Positions 1-12,904 of a DNA stretch of 64,000 nucleotides are shown here, in pieces. This DNA is from Sipunculus nudus. Lineage: Eukaryota > Annelida > Sipuncula > Golfingiida > Sipunculidae. Under the pieces are notes generated by a model. The model was given only the letters and a program-made list of their open reading frames with translations. It ran no database searches and had not been told where the DNA came from. The DNA lies in contig CM049306.1 of NCBI GenBank assembly GCA_026874595.1, positions 32,690,019 through 32,754,018 on the forward strand. Direction: 5' to 3'. The translations under genes were made by a program, and so were the position numbers. Each line of letters opens with the position of its first letter. Positions within the stretch are counted from its first letter, which is position 1.

Positions 1-340
1 CAAACAGTTTGTAATTTGGAATGTCTGCGATCACAAAACAATTTATATTTCTGTTTTCTTTTGTGAGAATATAACGAATAATAGCGAATATAACCACCTC
101 TTGGTTACAGAATGTTAAAACGGAAGGCGGTCAGATCGGGACACAAACCCCCAACCTTGTAGTCACAAGTCCATCGGCCCTAACCATTCTGCAACCACGC
201 TCAACATTAGTTAGGATACAAACTCTAATATATTTCCTATCAATGTCTGACCTATACAATGATTTGCCCAAAGACTTCAGTCAATTGATGGGTTGACTCA
301 TTTTTTTTGCAAAAGTGAAATATATATATATATATATACA
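1..340. other. Intergenic stretch with a degenerate tRNA-like SINE head
   Basis: No coding signal. On the minus strand, about 130-206, there is a tRNA-like stretch: an A-box-like TGGTTGCAGAATGGTTAGG followed about 40 bp later by a degenerate B box (GGTTTGTGTCC). A related head occurs at 52251-52320. The stretch ends in a short (TA)n at 319-338 that abuts an LTR-like element. Confidence 0.4.
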
Positions 341-1068
341 GTTACGGAACCTAAAAATAACATATAACGATAACGTGACGAACAACAAAAAGACCTTGTT
401 ATGAAGATAAAAAAATATATTCCACAACACTAGGCGGCATGAAATGTCTAGGGGAATTAAGAAGTCAGTGGATTTTTGTTAACAAATAGGTTATTCTCAG
501 AACAATCATAACATTACAATACACTAAATCAATACAATTACACAGTATTTAAGACATAACAATAATAAAAATGTACATCACCAGAGTCCGGATCCTAGGC
601 TTTGATTCCTGGATACCACAACTGTCACAGTCCAGCAAGAGTCTTTTAGCAAAAATAATCCACGTGAAGCAAACTGAAGACAATCTATATAATATCTGTA
701 TAAAGTCTGTATAAAGTCCATAGAATATCTGTAACTATGCAATTGGGAAAAAGTCCCAAGACTGGGGAGGGAGAAAGTCACACCCTTTAGTGCCTGCTGG
801 TATATTCCTTTCTTTCTGCCGTCTCCAAACACTGCCCCTATTTGTAGCTTTCCCCCTGAGTCCAGAAGCTTCTAGTCTAGATCATTCAAAAGAACAAACT
901 CGAACCTTTTAGACTACAACGAACACGCTGTGTCTTTACACTCTGCGGGTAAGTCAGAGTGCAACAGGTGCATTCCCATAGCAACGAACAGGGCTTGCGC
1001 CTAACACGAATCATAACGCCAGGCACATGTCAAGCCATGCCAAATCCTGCGCATAATAAACAGTTACA
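341..1068 (+). mobile_element. LTR-like element, copy 1 (possible solo LTR)
   Basis: Begins GTTACGGAACC and ends GTTACA, matching the ends TGTTACGGAACC and CCTGTAACA of three fuller copies at 41145-41866, 50602-51482 (inverted) and 56131-56966. TG...CA termini with a short inverted repeat (TGTTAC/GTAACA) and a length of 0.7-0.9 kb are what a solo LTR looks like. No internal gag-pol region is visible in any copy. Relative to the 50602 copy it lacks an internal segment that survives in the fragment at 2487-2604. A non-autonomous DNA element cannot be excluded because I see no clean target duplication. It encodes nothing recognisable. Confidence 0.55.
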
Positions 1069-1071
1069 TAT

Positions 1072-1082
1072 AACTATATATG

Positions 1083-1125
<43 letters not shown>
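1072..1125. repeat. Compound (TA)n-(GA)n microsatellite
   Basis: A short TATA tract runs directly into about 14 GA dinucleotides, immediately after the LTR-like copy 1. Confidence 0.85.
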
Positions 1126-1127
<2 letters not shown>

Positions 1128-1324
1128 GTGATGACAATTATAAAAACCCCGCTGAGAATCAATGTTGATTTCGTCTGTTTGCAAAATTCGTAACTGATTT
1201 CCGCGAATCTCTGTGTAGGTGTGCGGCAGGGAAAACCCGATTAAACATTGGTAGAGGTTAACAAAGAGGGGGATTTAGTTAGATAGTTTTGCCTTTGTGA
1301 GAGTTTTCTACCTCATTGCTCACA

Positions 1325-1580
1325 CCAGGAGGTTATGCGTTCACCCCCTTTTGCGTGTGTGTGTTTTTGTGTGATTGATCATAACATAAGACATCATGAC
1401 AATCATGAACGGAATTTGAAGAGATTTGCAGGACATTTAGGAAATGAACCAAGGAAGAATAGATTAGATTTTTGTGTGGATCCAGCCCATGGTCTGAATT
1501 TGGGAACGTTATCTAGGAATATGTGTATAGTTACCGTTGCACGATAGAACCTTAGAATTTGGGCCGTATAAGTGAAGGCA
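1325..1580 (+). repeat. Dispersed repeat family B, copy 1
   Basis: This copy starts near AGGAGGTTATGCGTTCACC and has a central TTTAGGAAATGAACCAAGG and a distal part reading GGGCCGTATAAGTG. Six further copies are visible in this window (9888, 21065, 22203, 47920, 51660, 60795), in both orientations, sharing the same block order over about 250 bp. No open frame is conserved between copies, so this is a non-coding element, either a SINE/MITE-like unit or part of a larger transposon. I do not recognise the family. Confidence 0.6.
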
Positions 1581-2486
1581 AAAACATGTCAGAAGCTTGC
1601 ATTCTTTATAATGCAGATTTTCACTTTAGAACTGTGGTACCCTGCAACTCTGCCGGTTTTTTTTTAAATATAGATACAGATGGAGTAATAAGAATAAAAA
1701 TCGAAAGCGTATAAAACTGACATTACACTATAAATTAAATTAATATAACATATTATGAGTATAAAACTGATTATATACATTGTAGTTTAATAATACAAAT
1801 ATGAGTATAAACAGACTACACATTTTAATTTAATATAACAATTAGAATCTTGCACTCAGAGTGTGCAGACCTCTGCCAAGGCAGCTCATTACCCCCATAT
1901 GGCATTGTCAGATATGCAGCATTTTTTCTTTACTAAATTCCTGGATGAGATGGCAATCCAGATTACCCCCAAATGTGAATCAATTGTGCTTTGTATCATG
2001 ACTGAGGTATCCTTAAAATTTTATCAAAATGCTTATCTCATGAACTAATTAGTGATTCATATATCGTACTAGGAGTTGATTAAATCCATCCATCTGTGCT
2101 GATTTACGTTGATTTAAATATTTTCTGGTGTTCTGGGTTGTTTACTTGTTACTTTATCGTTAGCAGATAGTCTTCGACATGACAGCCCAGTTCCTTTTTT
2201 ACTTTCTCTCTGCGTTGCCAATCTGTCGTTCTTTTAATTTGAAATTATTTTCCCTTTCTATCCGCAGTTTAAAATCGGAATACATAAGCAATAGACTGGC
2301 CTAGTCGATACAGTGGTTTAATTAACGGCTCTCTGAGTTATTTCATAATTAGTGTTAAGCACTGTGTAACGTCTATCGGTAGATGGAATCACGCTTTATT
2401 TTACGCATTGTAGTAGCAAGAAAAAATAATAAAGCCCCTGTATCAGTAGAGGATCCATGGGATTTTTTCACAGTTTTTCATGCTTC
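1581..2486. other. AT-rich stretch, no gene
   Basis: No coding signal. At about 1700-1850 there are three imperfect copies of a roughly 50-bp AT-rich unit sharing AGTATAAAACTGA. The rest is unremarkable. Confidence 0.5.
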
Positions 2487-2604
2487 ACCTAGGCTTTGAT
2501 TCCTGGATACCACAACTGTCACAGTCCAGCAAGAGTCTTTTAGCAAAAATAATCCACGTGAACAGTTCAAGTAAATCTTCACGGTGAATAGTCCAATTAA
2601 AATT
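2487..2604 (+). mobile_element. Fragment of the LTR-like family
   Basis: A 74-bp stretch starting CCTAGGCTTTGATTCC is identical to about 594-664 inside copy 1. The following part (AACAGTTCAAGTAAATC) matches the 50602-51482 copy instead, a segment missing from copy 1. This is therefore an independent truncated insertion and not a local duplication of copy 1. Confidence 0.6.
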
Positions 2605-3350
2605 CACTCCTGTTATGACCCAGCATAGTGTAAAAACAAAAAGACTCTCATTATAGAAATACTTGGATGCCTTTCTTAACGGAGCAAATCACATTGCTGC
2701 TTATAAACATCCTCAACTTATGAATAAGATTAATAAATTGTGAATACCGTAATAATCGAACTGCTTATTAATCAAAAGAGAGATGTAAAAATGAAATATG
2801 AAAATGAATAAGGAATGAATGGGAAATAGGTAAAATGAGAGATGTTTAATCCAAACGCGGGTGGGGGGGGCGCGATCCGGCACTAATGATTTCGAAAACG
2901 TTTCCTTTGACGAAACGTTGCATCGTTCCCGCCCTTCAAGACCAAATAAAGGTTATTTCTGACATGTGGTTGCGTGATTACGGCGGGTACCTGCAACGTT
3001 AATAATGATATATGGAGGAACCGTATATTAAAGGTAACTTTATACATTTTTCTGCAATCTTTGCAAGTCTAAATATTCTAACTGATGTGTTTAAATCCCG
3101 ACTCCAAAATAAAACGACAATTTCAGTGCTGAAATTACGGTTCAATTTTCAAACTGACATTCTAAGTTCTTAAATTTCAATCTAAGTTATGAAATGATCT
3201 GTCATTCCAGTTCTAGAATAGCAGATCCAACGTTGAAATGACAGTCATTATTCTGAAATAACAGTCACAAATGTGAAATGAAAATGCCATTTCTGAAAGG
3301 CCATTGTCGGGTTTGAATGAGTTTCGGCAATGGCACGACAGTCTAGGTTA
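2605..3350. other. Non-coding stretch with degenerate TGAAAT repeats
   Basis: No gene. About 3100-3300 carries many loosely repeated TGAAATGACAGTCA-like blocks, spaced roughly 25-35 bp. Around 2910-2975, GACGAAACGTTGCATCG followed by AATAAAGGTTATTTCTG resembles the non-coding tails of Penelope or other non-LTR elements, but no coding sequence is attached. Confidence 0.35.
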
Positions 3351-3433
3351 CAGTGGCGTATCAAGGATTTGAAAAAAGAGGGGGCGCAGCCCTAAAGTCA
3401 GGAAAGGGGGCTGTTCTACGTCTTTTAGACATG

Positions 3434-3488
<55 letters not shown>

Positions 3489-4172
3489 TAAATCTTTTTT
3501 AAAAAAGAAAGTTAAAAAAGTAAAAAAGAAATAAAGATAGTCTGACCTGAGGTATTTAAAGTACATAAACACATAAACAATATTAAAGGTGAAAAATACT
3601 CATTTCATGTTATTTACATACAATTTTCAGGTTTATATTATTATTGAAAATGCAGCTTTCTGACACAAAGCCTCCAGTGACAGTAGCTGGGTATTTAGAG
3701 GTGATTTTAATTACCCCAGAATCAAGAAACCGGAAGCTTTCATATAGTCTATTGGTGTATTCCAGGGTAAATTTAAAAGATGAGGCATAGCAAGCGTCTA
3801 GTGTAAGTACAAATAGCTTGCATGGATTGTTTAACAGTTTTTGGCCATCCACCATCATGTTAGAAAACAATCACAGGGTTTGGAGACTTCACTTCTGCAC
3901 ACAAACAAAATAGAAAAGAGAGATAGTAAAATACATGAGAGAAATGTGTAAGTATATAATCCCTTTACTGTTAAGATTTATTTTAGAAATTTTCAAAGTC
4001 TGACACACTTTACATTTACATTACAAACAATATCTTGCTAAGCTTTTGTTCTTTCTTCGGAAAATGTCAACAAATACAACAAAACTAGATTCTCTCTAGG
4101 TCAATAGGAACCTTTAGTACTGATAATAAATATACATTAAATACTTTGCGCCCCCCTATGAATACGCCCCTG
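3351..4172. mobile_element. hAT-like non-autonomous TIR element
   Basis: The left end reads CAGTGGCGTATCAAGG and the right end, reverse-complemented, CAGGGGCGTATTCATAGG. Such CAGNGGCG termini are typical of hAT-type MITEs and match the better supported element at 52706-53149. No convincing 8-bp target duplication is visible (CTAGGTTA against GTTTATAC). The interior holds a (TA)n tract at 3435-3485 and a minus-strand open frame of 86 codons at 3610-3870 that I do not recognise and that has no transposase motif. Confidence 0.45.
3435..3485. repeat. (TA)n microsatellite
   Basis: About 25 uninterrupted TA dinucleotides inside the hAT-like element. Confidence 0.95.
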
Positions 4173-5501
4173 GTTTATACTCCCAAACAGATGGAGGACA
4201 ATTCTTAAACTGTTTCTTCATTTGTTTTGCCTTTAAATTCATTAATGTTATTCTGTAGATAAACTCGAGTCGCTGTGTGACAAGTGCGACACAATGGTAT
4301 TTAATTATGTTTCACAGCAAGGCTGCAATAAGGTGCGGATGTGCCAGCTGTGCGATGACGTCACTCCCCTTAATCCCTCGCTGATCGGGGCACATTGCCT
4401 CTGTAATCCCTGTATAACACTATTATATATCTCGGTGACATTTTCTCTAATTCTGTCTGGTCTTCCTGTATGACTGTAGGAGGTATTGCTCTGTCATCTA
4501 TTGATATTAAGCTGTGTGGGTTGTGAACACATCCGGCGCCTTCCCATGGACTCAATTATAGAGTTTACTTGATCAAATTAAGTCTTCATTCTTAATCCAG
4601 TTTTTGTACCTTGAATATCACATTAGCATACTTCATAGCAATTAATTTTGTATATTTGTTTGTCATACGTATGTATGTGTATTTTTATTCATCGATTTTT
4701 CTTATAAATTATTTAATATCATATTATATTTTATAAATACTTTATCTACTTGTATAACTGTAACTTTCTTAAATATGAGTATATATACTATCTAGAAGTA
4801 TTACTATATATATATATATATAATATCATATTAATTATTATATATCCTTATATATATCCTACTTATACACTTTTAAGCTCCTTACCTTCAAATCTACATC
4901 GGAATCAATCAAGATATCTGGTAAAAAGCCAGTACAGACAGGCACATTTTACAAACAGGCTCCTTGATCCTCAATGAAAATCACGGAACAAATTAACCAT
5001 AGACATATCGTAGATTGTGTACCTTACCCAATGCGAGGTAAATAAGAAACACTACCTCACAAACTAGATATTAAGTTGATGATGGTTATTGCTGTGAAGC
5101 AGGACTTTAAATGCTAGGATTAGGAAATTGTATTCTTAATGTTAAAGTATGAACTTCGTGATTCCCGTCACATATGTTTAGAAGCTCATATGCACCGAAT
5201 CCTTATCTTATTAGCGGTATATAGGTGAATAGAAACAGAATAGTCTATTTTGTGGCAAGGGGAGGTTCGTGTTTGTATAGAGTGGAATAACGCTTTTTCG
5301 AACCACAATCAAATCCTCAATACAGTAGGATTATTTTTCTATTCTCTTTCTTTGGAAAACTCAACAACCTATCCATGTCCTGTTTTATTCAGCACATAGT
5401 AGTGGTGACACTTAATGAATCTTAATGTCTTGGGTATATTATTATAAAGCATGTGTAAAGCATACAATCTGAATTTCTAAATAAATATACTTTCTCTCTC
5501 A

Positions 5502-5504
<3 letters not shown>
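4173..5504. other. Intergenic, no recognisable feature
   Basis: AT-rich sequence, with short TA tracts at 4800-4860. The open frames here are short and look random. Nothing else seen. Confidence 0.5.

Positions 5505-5573
<69 letters not shown>
5505..5573. repeat. Compound (CT)n-(TA)n microsatellite
   Basis: About 16 CT units run straight into about 18 TA units. Confidence 0.95.
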
Positions 5574-5575
<2 letters not shown>

Positions 5576-6954
5576 CATGGAAATCGTTTCTGCTTGTCTG
5601 GTTGCTTTTCATGTACCTAGATCATTCAAGTAAAGGCCATTTTATGGTCTTTATAGAAATATCCTCCAAATCCCCGAAAAACATAAGATTCTTAAGAACG
5701 CGGGTTACATGACAAGATTATGGTTAATTACCCCAGCTCGGCAACATTTTGGGCAAGTACTGGCTGAAACGTCAATCCGAGTTTGTTCGTAAATGTTACG
5801 CATTCGTCTATATGTATTCATATTTAGAAAGCTCCAAGACCTAATTTCCATGGTTAATCTTGTCGGGCAAAGTGCAATTTTCGACTGTTATTGGACACTT
5901 CAATTACGTTAGTATTCAGGGTAATATACAATACAAGAAATTTGATTATAGACTCTTAAGGATTTCAGGCACCTGGGAAAAATAAAATAAACCATCATTT
6001 CTATAACTGTAGATATTTAAGCATGTTATAAATATCATCAAGAGGGTTTTAAGGATATCATATTATCTGTAACAATATCAGCGTCTATTTTGATTATGTT
6101 TTGCATATTATGTTAAGGAATCGTCATTGGATAAACCCACCTTGAGTAAAAGATAAACCAAACATTGCTTTAATCAGTTTGATAAATATAAATATGCATC
6201 GTTTTGCATTTAGCAGAGTGTTCTCTCTAATGAAATATGTATTCGAGGAATTTTCTGTAATCTTTAAATTAAAATAATTGTTAGTGTCATAAATTATAAT
6301 TGTGCATCATACTGAGCACCCAGTAATAATCTGAAATAAATGCATCCGTGGAACATCCACGGTTGTAAATGATGAATAGTATTGTAGTCTGCTTGTAGGG
6401 ACTGAATTTCGCACATTTTTATCCTGTGCTTTTCGCAGACACCATTGTTCATTATATAAAGATCACTTGTGCTAGTTTTCTCAAGGAAACCCTCTTCCCT
6501 AAAAACAGCAAAGAATGGCAAATTATGCAATTCAAGAAACCAAACAAAAGAGTAGACGTGAGGCAAAAACACATTTTGCGTGAGAATGTTTTTTTTTATA
6601 AACAACATGGGTTTGACATTATCATTGCCGAAGTCATGGCGCTTGTATATATGAGCCAGCTATACTGCGAAAATAATGTGAACAAATGTTATGCTGTATA
6701 TAGAAAAGTGGAATTTTATGAAAGAATGCACTTTTTGCACGCGAAAATGCAACTCAAAGCTGCAAATGTGGAAAGACAGGCGCAGGCACATATACTAAAA
6801 CAGTATTAAATGCTTTTCCTGAGCTTTTTTGATTGTCTTCAGTTTAATCGAAACATGATAATGCTCCCATATAAAGGGCAGGTTTACATCTTTCGGTACA
6901 AGTCCGTGCCTAAGAAATAACTTCAGTCTTGGTTAGTTGCATGTGATACGCAGA
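5574..6954. other. Intergenic, no recognisable gene
   Basis: The only long frames are a 127-codon plus-strand frame at 6426-6809 and an overlapping minus-strand frame. Neither has a recognisable motif, and the opposite-strand overlap argues against both. Nothing else is supported. Confidence 0.5.
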
Positions 6955-7090
6955 CAAATTGCTCAGGGGAAAATACTGGCCCGAACCGGGATTCGAACCC
7001 ATGCCGGTGGCGCACAAGTCTGGCGTTCCAACCGCTTCGCTAGAAAAGATAGCTTCGCAATACCGAGACAGTTCGGTCCGCTTTTATGTC
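6955..7090 (-). mobile_element. tRNA-derived SINE, second family, copy 1
   Basis: Read on the minus strand there is a near-perfect B box, GGGTTCGAATCCC, preceded by an A-box-like AGCGAAGCGGTTGG, followed by a tail ending in TTTTCCCCTGAGC. The same order of blocks occurs at 12910-13055, where the A box is decayed. Flanks differ, so these are dispersed insertions. The tRNA-like part lacks convincing acceptor pairing, so this is a SINE head and not a tRNA gene. Confidence 0.5.
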
Positions 7091-8480
7091 ACCCCGTAAC
7101 ACTTGGCCTTAAGTAAAATAAACACAGCAAAGCCATAGAGATATAAATTTGAAGAGATTTGCGTAAAACCGTTTGAACAATCCACTAAATTTCGGAGGTT
7201 ATCAGAATCAACATATTTTTTCTTATATACCGTTATCACAAAAGTAGAATTGTATGCTTTGTCTCCATGTAGAAGCCGCCCAGCTGTATGCATTTGTTGT
7301 GCCACTCGCCAAGTGAAACCGGGTCACTGAGGCGTGAGATGGTTTATACATGAACAGTTTACACTCGAACACACGACTGCTCAGGATATTCTGGTGGCGG
7401 TTTTTAGGCTCAAACTGCTGAATTTAGTTTGTTAATAGAATCCCTATCAGTTTAAAGATGTACTGGTGGTTTCATGTTTCAATGTCCCTGAAGGTTGTGG
7501 ACCCTTCAAAAAAATTGTGTGCATCCACCCCCACCCCCGCGAACTTTGCTTCAGTTGAAGGGCTTTTTTTCAACACATTAATCGGTTGAACTATTCTTAC
7601 CATGGTTATACTTGAAAGATATTTATGAGTGTTTTGAACTCAGCATACCTGCAGACCCATAAAAAGCCAAACGGTGATCTTGGAAGTGGTCGTAGTGTTT
7701 ATCTAACTGAAAAACCCTCGCATTGAAAGCAGAGTCGTGTAGTCTTTGGTTTGAATTGAAAAGCTTTACTCCCTGTAGGGGGATTTTTTTTAGATCTATA
7801 GGGATTAGAGTGGGCCTGGAACCGCGAATTGCAAATTACGCTCTGTGAGCCCGAAATGCAGGGAAATCCCAAAGGCGCCTCCCGGGAAACTCATGACAAG
7901 CGCGGAGGACCTTAAAGCACACACGGAAAAGGGGCACCTATAGGGATAATATTTAAATTATCAATTATGCAGCTTTATAGAGCAAAATCCCGCAAAAAAA
8001 AAAACCTGACCTAGCAGAGCTCAACGCCTATACGTGTGCCAAATTTCGAAGGCCAAATCAGAACGGAAGCAGGTAAATCAGTGTTTAGAAAAAAATATAA
8101 TTATATTGACACTGGGACGGAATTTAGATTAGGTTAAATTCCTTATGCTTATAAGGGTAAACATCCTTGTGTTTCTGTAGACATCTTCATTACTGAGCCT
8201 GGTGTTAAAAATATTTGCATACTCATCTACAGTCAATACGAAGTCTTGGCGTGACCTCTCGTTTCAAGATGTCAGGTTTCATATTGCCCTGTGTCTCAGT
8301 AGATATATCTCCTTTAAAACACCTCGTTTTACAATATTTAATTAATGCTTGTATGCAGTCTCAGTACCATGCACAGCTTAGGTTGCTGATAAGGTTATTT
8401 GTAGATCTACGTGTGATAACTAATCTGTTTATGCAGATGCTTCATACCCTCTTCTTCCTCCTAGTTTATGGAGAATCTTA
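7091..8480. other. Intergenic, no recognisable feature
   Basis: Short homopolymer runs (A12 near 7995, C-rich near 7530). No coding or repeat signal that I can support. Confidence 0.45.
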
Positions 8481-8573
8481 TTCCCGAGGGATTCATGTTC
8501 GCGATTAATTTACATTCGCGATTATCGCGAAATGAATATCTTCGCGAATAAAAAGGCAACCACAACACCATCA
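8481..8573. repeat. Partial copy of a TCGCGAA-type MITE
   Basis: Contains CGCGATTATCGCGAAATG and ends AAAAGGCAACCACA, matching the right end of the fuller element at 21707-22044. The left TIR is missing. Confidence 0.4.
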
Positions 8574-9299
8574 GACAAGAGACGTTGGGTTATATCCAGA
8601 TATTCAGTCCCCGCCGTGGACAAGACTTAATATCAGGATATAAGTATAGGCCAGCGATAGTCCCAAAAGTGTATACTTTATTACTTGACAATTCACACAC
8701 TCTCTCGACAGTTTTAACTAATCTCTCTATATTTTATAATAAAAGCTCCATTTGTTTCAGATTCATGGTGAACCTTATGTGTTTTATGTTTTCAAAATAA
8801 ACAGTTACACTAGAAATATAGCTACACAAGAGAAATGTTCAAATATGATGTGTAACTCCTCGTGTGTCGCCTGATAGAAATTTGAAGGACACAAAGGTTT
8901 TGCGATCTTCATGTGAAGTATGTAATTGGCAATCAACCAACAATTAGCAACACTTGTTATATGGCAACAAAACCCCAATCCGGTGGGCGATATACGTCAC
9001 AGACTAGTTCCAGGAAAGAGCATTTAGGACACGGTTTAACTTTTTAAAGGCTTAAGGGTCTCGAAGGGACTGCTTTACCTTAAAACCAGGATATACATCA
9101 ATGTAACTTAATTAGAAGAAATATATGTTTTCAAGCATTGATCTGGAGGCCATATACAATCTGTACTTCATACATTAAAGTATGAAGGGTTCGGTCAAGA
9201 TATTACCGTTTTCCCTCCAAGCTACGCTGTCGAGGTTGCGGAAAGACATCGCATATCTTGCTCTGTCTACACGCTGCATGAACCATTCACTGAAATGTT
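8574..9299. other. Intergenic, no recognisable feature
   Basis: No coding signal and no clear repeat. Confidence 0.4.
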
Positions 9300-9730
9300 T
9301 CGACGGCATAATGCAACCGGCAGCCAAATACGTTCTTTACCCAGCGCTTCGTCAACCACAACGCTGCGCAGAATCGGACTCACAAGAATACGACTCTGCT
9401 TGGTACGGTTTGTGAACTTCGAAATGTGCAGCCCACAGGACTTCTAAATAAATATCGACTAACGTATAAAAGTAGTGAAGTGGATAATGTAGTCTTTATG
9501 TAGGATAAGGATTGTTTCAAGGCAAATTATATAAACATGGGTGTTTTGCGGTAAGGACTTCTCGGTATAAGTAATATTTGTATGATGTATGTTAACAGAT
9601 GTTTCCTGGAAAAGTAAAAAGAAATATTGCTTTGAAGCCTAACAGTTGAAACGTATAGTCTCCGCTACCCACAGAACCAAAGTGGAAGAGGTTCGTTTTG
9701 AGCAGAAACGACCTCTGTCGGACAACATGC
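9300..9730 (+). repeat. Dispersed repeat family D, copy 1
   Basis: Shares with 63010-63385 an initial block (CAGAATCGGACTCA then TACGACTCT) and a distal block (ACAGTTGA then GAGGTTCGTTTT). The tail also matches 19285-19490 in reverse orientation. Order and spacing are conserved over about 350-400 bp. Non-coding, family not recognised. Confidence 0.5.
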
Positions 9731-9887
9731 AACACTATGCAAAATTGGCGCCCAAGGCACACACAATTAAATCTTTTTTCCTTTTTTAGTATTATCCCAG
9801 CTGAACAAAAAATCGGCCAATCACAAAAAGCCATCGCCATGTGGGATCCTTGTTGTGGGATGCTCTGGGATGCTCCCAGAGACTTGA

Positions 9888-10095
9888 TTGCATTCACTTA
9901 TTCGGCCAATATTCCCAGGTTCTTTTGTGCATAAGATACTGTACATTTGTGAATATTCCTTGAGCAAGTTCTGGAATCCGGATCATGTTCCGGATCCATA
10001 CCAATATCTAATAAATTTTTCATTGGTCCATTCAAGAATTTTTCTAAAATCTCATGAGATTCTGTTTTAAATTGAGTGAGTAAGATTGTGAACAA
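9888..10095 (-). repeat. Dispersed repeat family B, copy 2
   Basis: Contains CATTCACTTATTCGGCC, ACATTTGTGAATATTCC and GGATCATGTTCCGGATCC in the inverted order relative to copy 1. The last block is itself a near-palindrome. Confidence 0.6.
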
Positions 10096-11225
10096 TCCCA
10101 CAGGCAAGTCCTAGACGATTCAGTAAAATTTTGGGAGACACGCGGGGTTTCAGAGCGTCTCAAGCGTCAACTTGACTGGTTTGTGTTAGTGGGCAGTTGT
10201 CAAGGACTGTTACAAGATCCAGTGTTGATATTTCAGGTCCAAAAGCCCGAACCCCGATCCGTCGCCCGGATCCTCTGAACAGAGCGCCCGAAAGGCATTT
10301 CGAGCGTCAAAGACATTACTCCAGTGTTCCAGCGTTCCTGAACGTGTCAGACGCTTTCGCTTGTAAAATGTGCAATGTTGCATCTCATAGTGGACACCCT
10401 GTCCTTGATCAAATCTGTGCCAAACGATGTGTTGAAATTCAAATCTAGAGAACAATCGACATATATCAATGGGTACTGCTTGGCCGAACAAACGATTTTG
10501 TGAAACAAATAATAGATGAGGAATAAAATCACGCATGGTCTAAACATGGCTCGGATCGGCAGACAGATTTAAAGTACATTGCAGCTCAGATCAACAGGTC
10601 AATAGATTAATCTTGTTGTGGATTAAGGCCAATCTCTGGAACACTGATCTTCAGCCTGCGGTCGAGTCGTATCTAAACCCCGTAGGCAAATTGATGATCG
10701 CCCGGCCTTGAATCAAGGATATAGCTATAGCTAACGATGCCACAGAAGCTGTTATGGTGCAGCGATGCTTTCAGCAGATCTCTTGCTTAAACTCCTATGA
10801 AGTTTACAATATCGATTAAACAAGGATATTTTGATGGAGTAATATGTAACATTACACCTTAATTGATCAAAGAGTGTACGCCAGTGAATGGTTAATTCAC
10901 TGTTGAATTCATGCAACAAGCATGGTCTCAAATTCAGGCTTTTTATGAGTTCTCTAGAAACCTCTGCAAATTCAAATGTATTATATCAACATTATTCCAG
11001 TCCATTTCCGTGGAACAAATGTTAAGATTTGTGCCTATTGTCTAATATCGCCGCCGATGCTTTTCTCGCAACACCTTACGGTTGAGTAGGTGATTTTATC
11101 TTTCTTGTGCTTCTTGCGTATAGAGAAACTCTTTTATAGATATTCTAAGATTATCTCTTTAATATTTCATGTTATCTCCTTTCATAGTCCCGAAATATCA
11201 TTCAAGCGACTTAGAATTAAAAAAA
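10096..11225. other. Intergenic, no recognisable feature
   Basis: Somewhat more GC-rich at 10150-10450. Two overlapping opposite-strand frames of 83 and 108 codons there have no recognisable motif and cancel each other as evidence. Confidence 0.4.
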
Positions 11226-11304
11226 AAAATACAACCACCCCAAGATTCTGACCGCTTTGGTCAGTCTCCAATATGGTTGTAATTGTGGGGTTGCACTGTA
11301 ATTG
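11226..11304 (-). mobile_element. Pogo-like MITE end (remnant)
   Basis: On the minus strand it begins CAGTGCAACCCCACAATTAC, followed by GACCAAAGCGGTC, a short palindrome, then CTTGGGGTGGTTGTA. This arrangement (CAGTNNAACCCC, a GACCAAA block, GGGGTGGTTGTA) is seen in short pogo/Tc1-mariner-related elements of many animals. Only one TIR is clear. Confidence 0.4.
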
Positions 11305-12904
11305 GTTAATACCTAGTTAAAGGCTAAATATAACTAAACATTAAAGTAAAAAAACGTATAAACTAACATGAAAAGTGTAATGGTAATTTCCAATATCCAC
11401 TTCAAATTTCTTTTAATTAGGAGATTATTTTATTGATTCTCATTCATACTTGAACCTGGGTCCAGATGATTCTGACGTGAAGGAGGTAGACTTGGACTCA
11501 AAGTTCAAGGATATGGATACATACTCGAGTAGCCTTGGATAGTGTCGACTCGACTACGTCACTGCATTAAACTACTGCAATCCGATATATATAATTTGCG
11601 GACTATTTATACTTACTTAATGCTTATAGTTTCTTGTATTTTACGGATATATTTTTGCGGAATTATAGCTGGCACAGTTACATACATTCGTACATTTTTA
11701 TTTCAGGTAATAATTATACCTTATATAATAATTATGTCCATAGCTTTATTTGAAGAATTAATTTATAAACTATTAGAACAGCTATGAGATACACACATTA
11801 TGAGACGTATCAACAACTAAAGTGTGAAAGCAACAGTAACATATATTATACACAGTCATTAACCATGAACCGTATGCAGCATGCATCGCTGAAAGTCAGT
11901 TTATATACAATATAAATGTGTATGAACTGGATGGATTTCCTTTTAATTGTCCAAATACTGTATAGTCACCCTAAGACTTTGTTGTAAAATAATCAACCAC
12001 GACAGAATAATAAGAAATAATTAAAGGTGTGTCGATCTGTTTAAATAAGAATCAAATGAACTGTAAAAAGAAAGCTGTAGCGATGTCAAAACAGAATTAA
12101 AACTAATTAAGTGTCTTGGAATAAGTTATTTTCTAAAGCTATCCAATTGAGATTAGTTAGTCGTACCAATTAAATTGAGATTCCATATGTCCACCATTGT
12201 CAGCCAATCCATAAACAACTCATATTTACCATTTGTTCCGGAAGTAATTTCTTATAATTAATTATTAACTCTCGTATGCTGCATACTTTTGATGACAACA
12301 ATTCATTTTTTTATAAAAACGAATATGTATATTCATTATATATAATTAAAGTGAGAAGTATTTCGTTTTCTCCAAACCTGTGATAAATGAAATTTTAATT
12401 TAGACTAATGCTGGTATGACCCGATCAACAATAATAAGACAGATAATAATAAATGCCAGTTGATTAAGTCGAGGTTTTCTGTAAAGTATTATCATGTAGC
12501 GCGTTACTTTGTGCAAGATTTACCGTGGAAAAGGGGCATGGTTTCTCGATTAAGTGTTCCTTAAAAATATTGAACTTCATTAAATTAAAAAAAATAAATA
12601 AAAGTTTCATTCAATTTACATTAACAGTTTTATTTTATTTATCTTTTTGATTCATTAAGTTTCCAGGACCATGTTGTTTTTTCTTGAAAAGAACCACTAA
12701 TTAATCTTATTTTCACCGCACTTGTAGTGTTTATGCAGCGGTAATTGTTTTTTTTTCTCTCTCTCTTAAGAGCGTCCTGTTTTCAAAAAGAGGTTAAATA
12801 ACCCATGACTCACACGATTTGGAAGACAGAGTGTCTTTAGTTATTCGATTACTTCAAATCACCTTTCCCCGGGCCACAAAGTTTGGCTTCATCCCGGACG
12901 AGCC
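11305..12904. other. AT-rich intergenic, no recognisable feature
   Basis: No coding signal and no tandem structure. Several oligo-A/T runs. Confidence 0.45.

Noticed and set aside
6294-6809. Overlapping open frames of 127 (plus) and 104 (minus) codons
   Set aside because: No recognisable motif, opposite-strand overlap, and no splice or promoter context. Could be a chance frame in AT-rich DNA.
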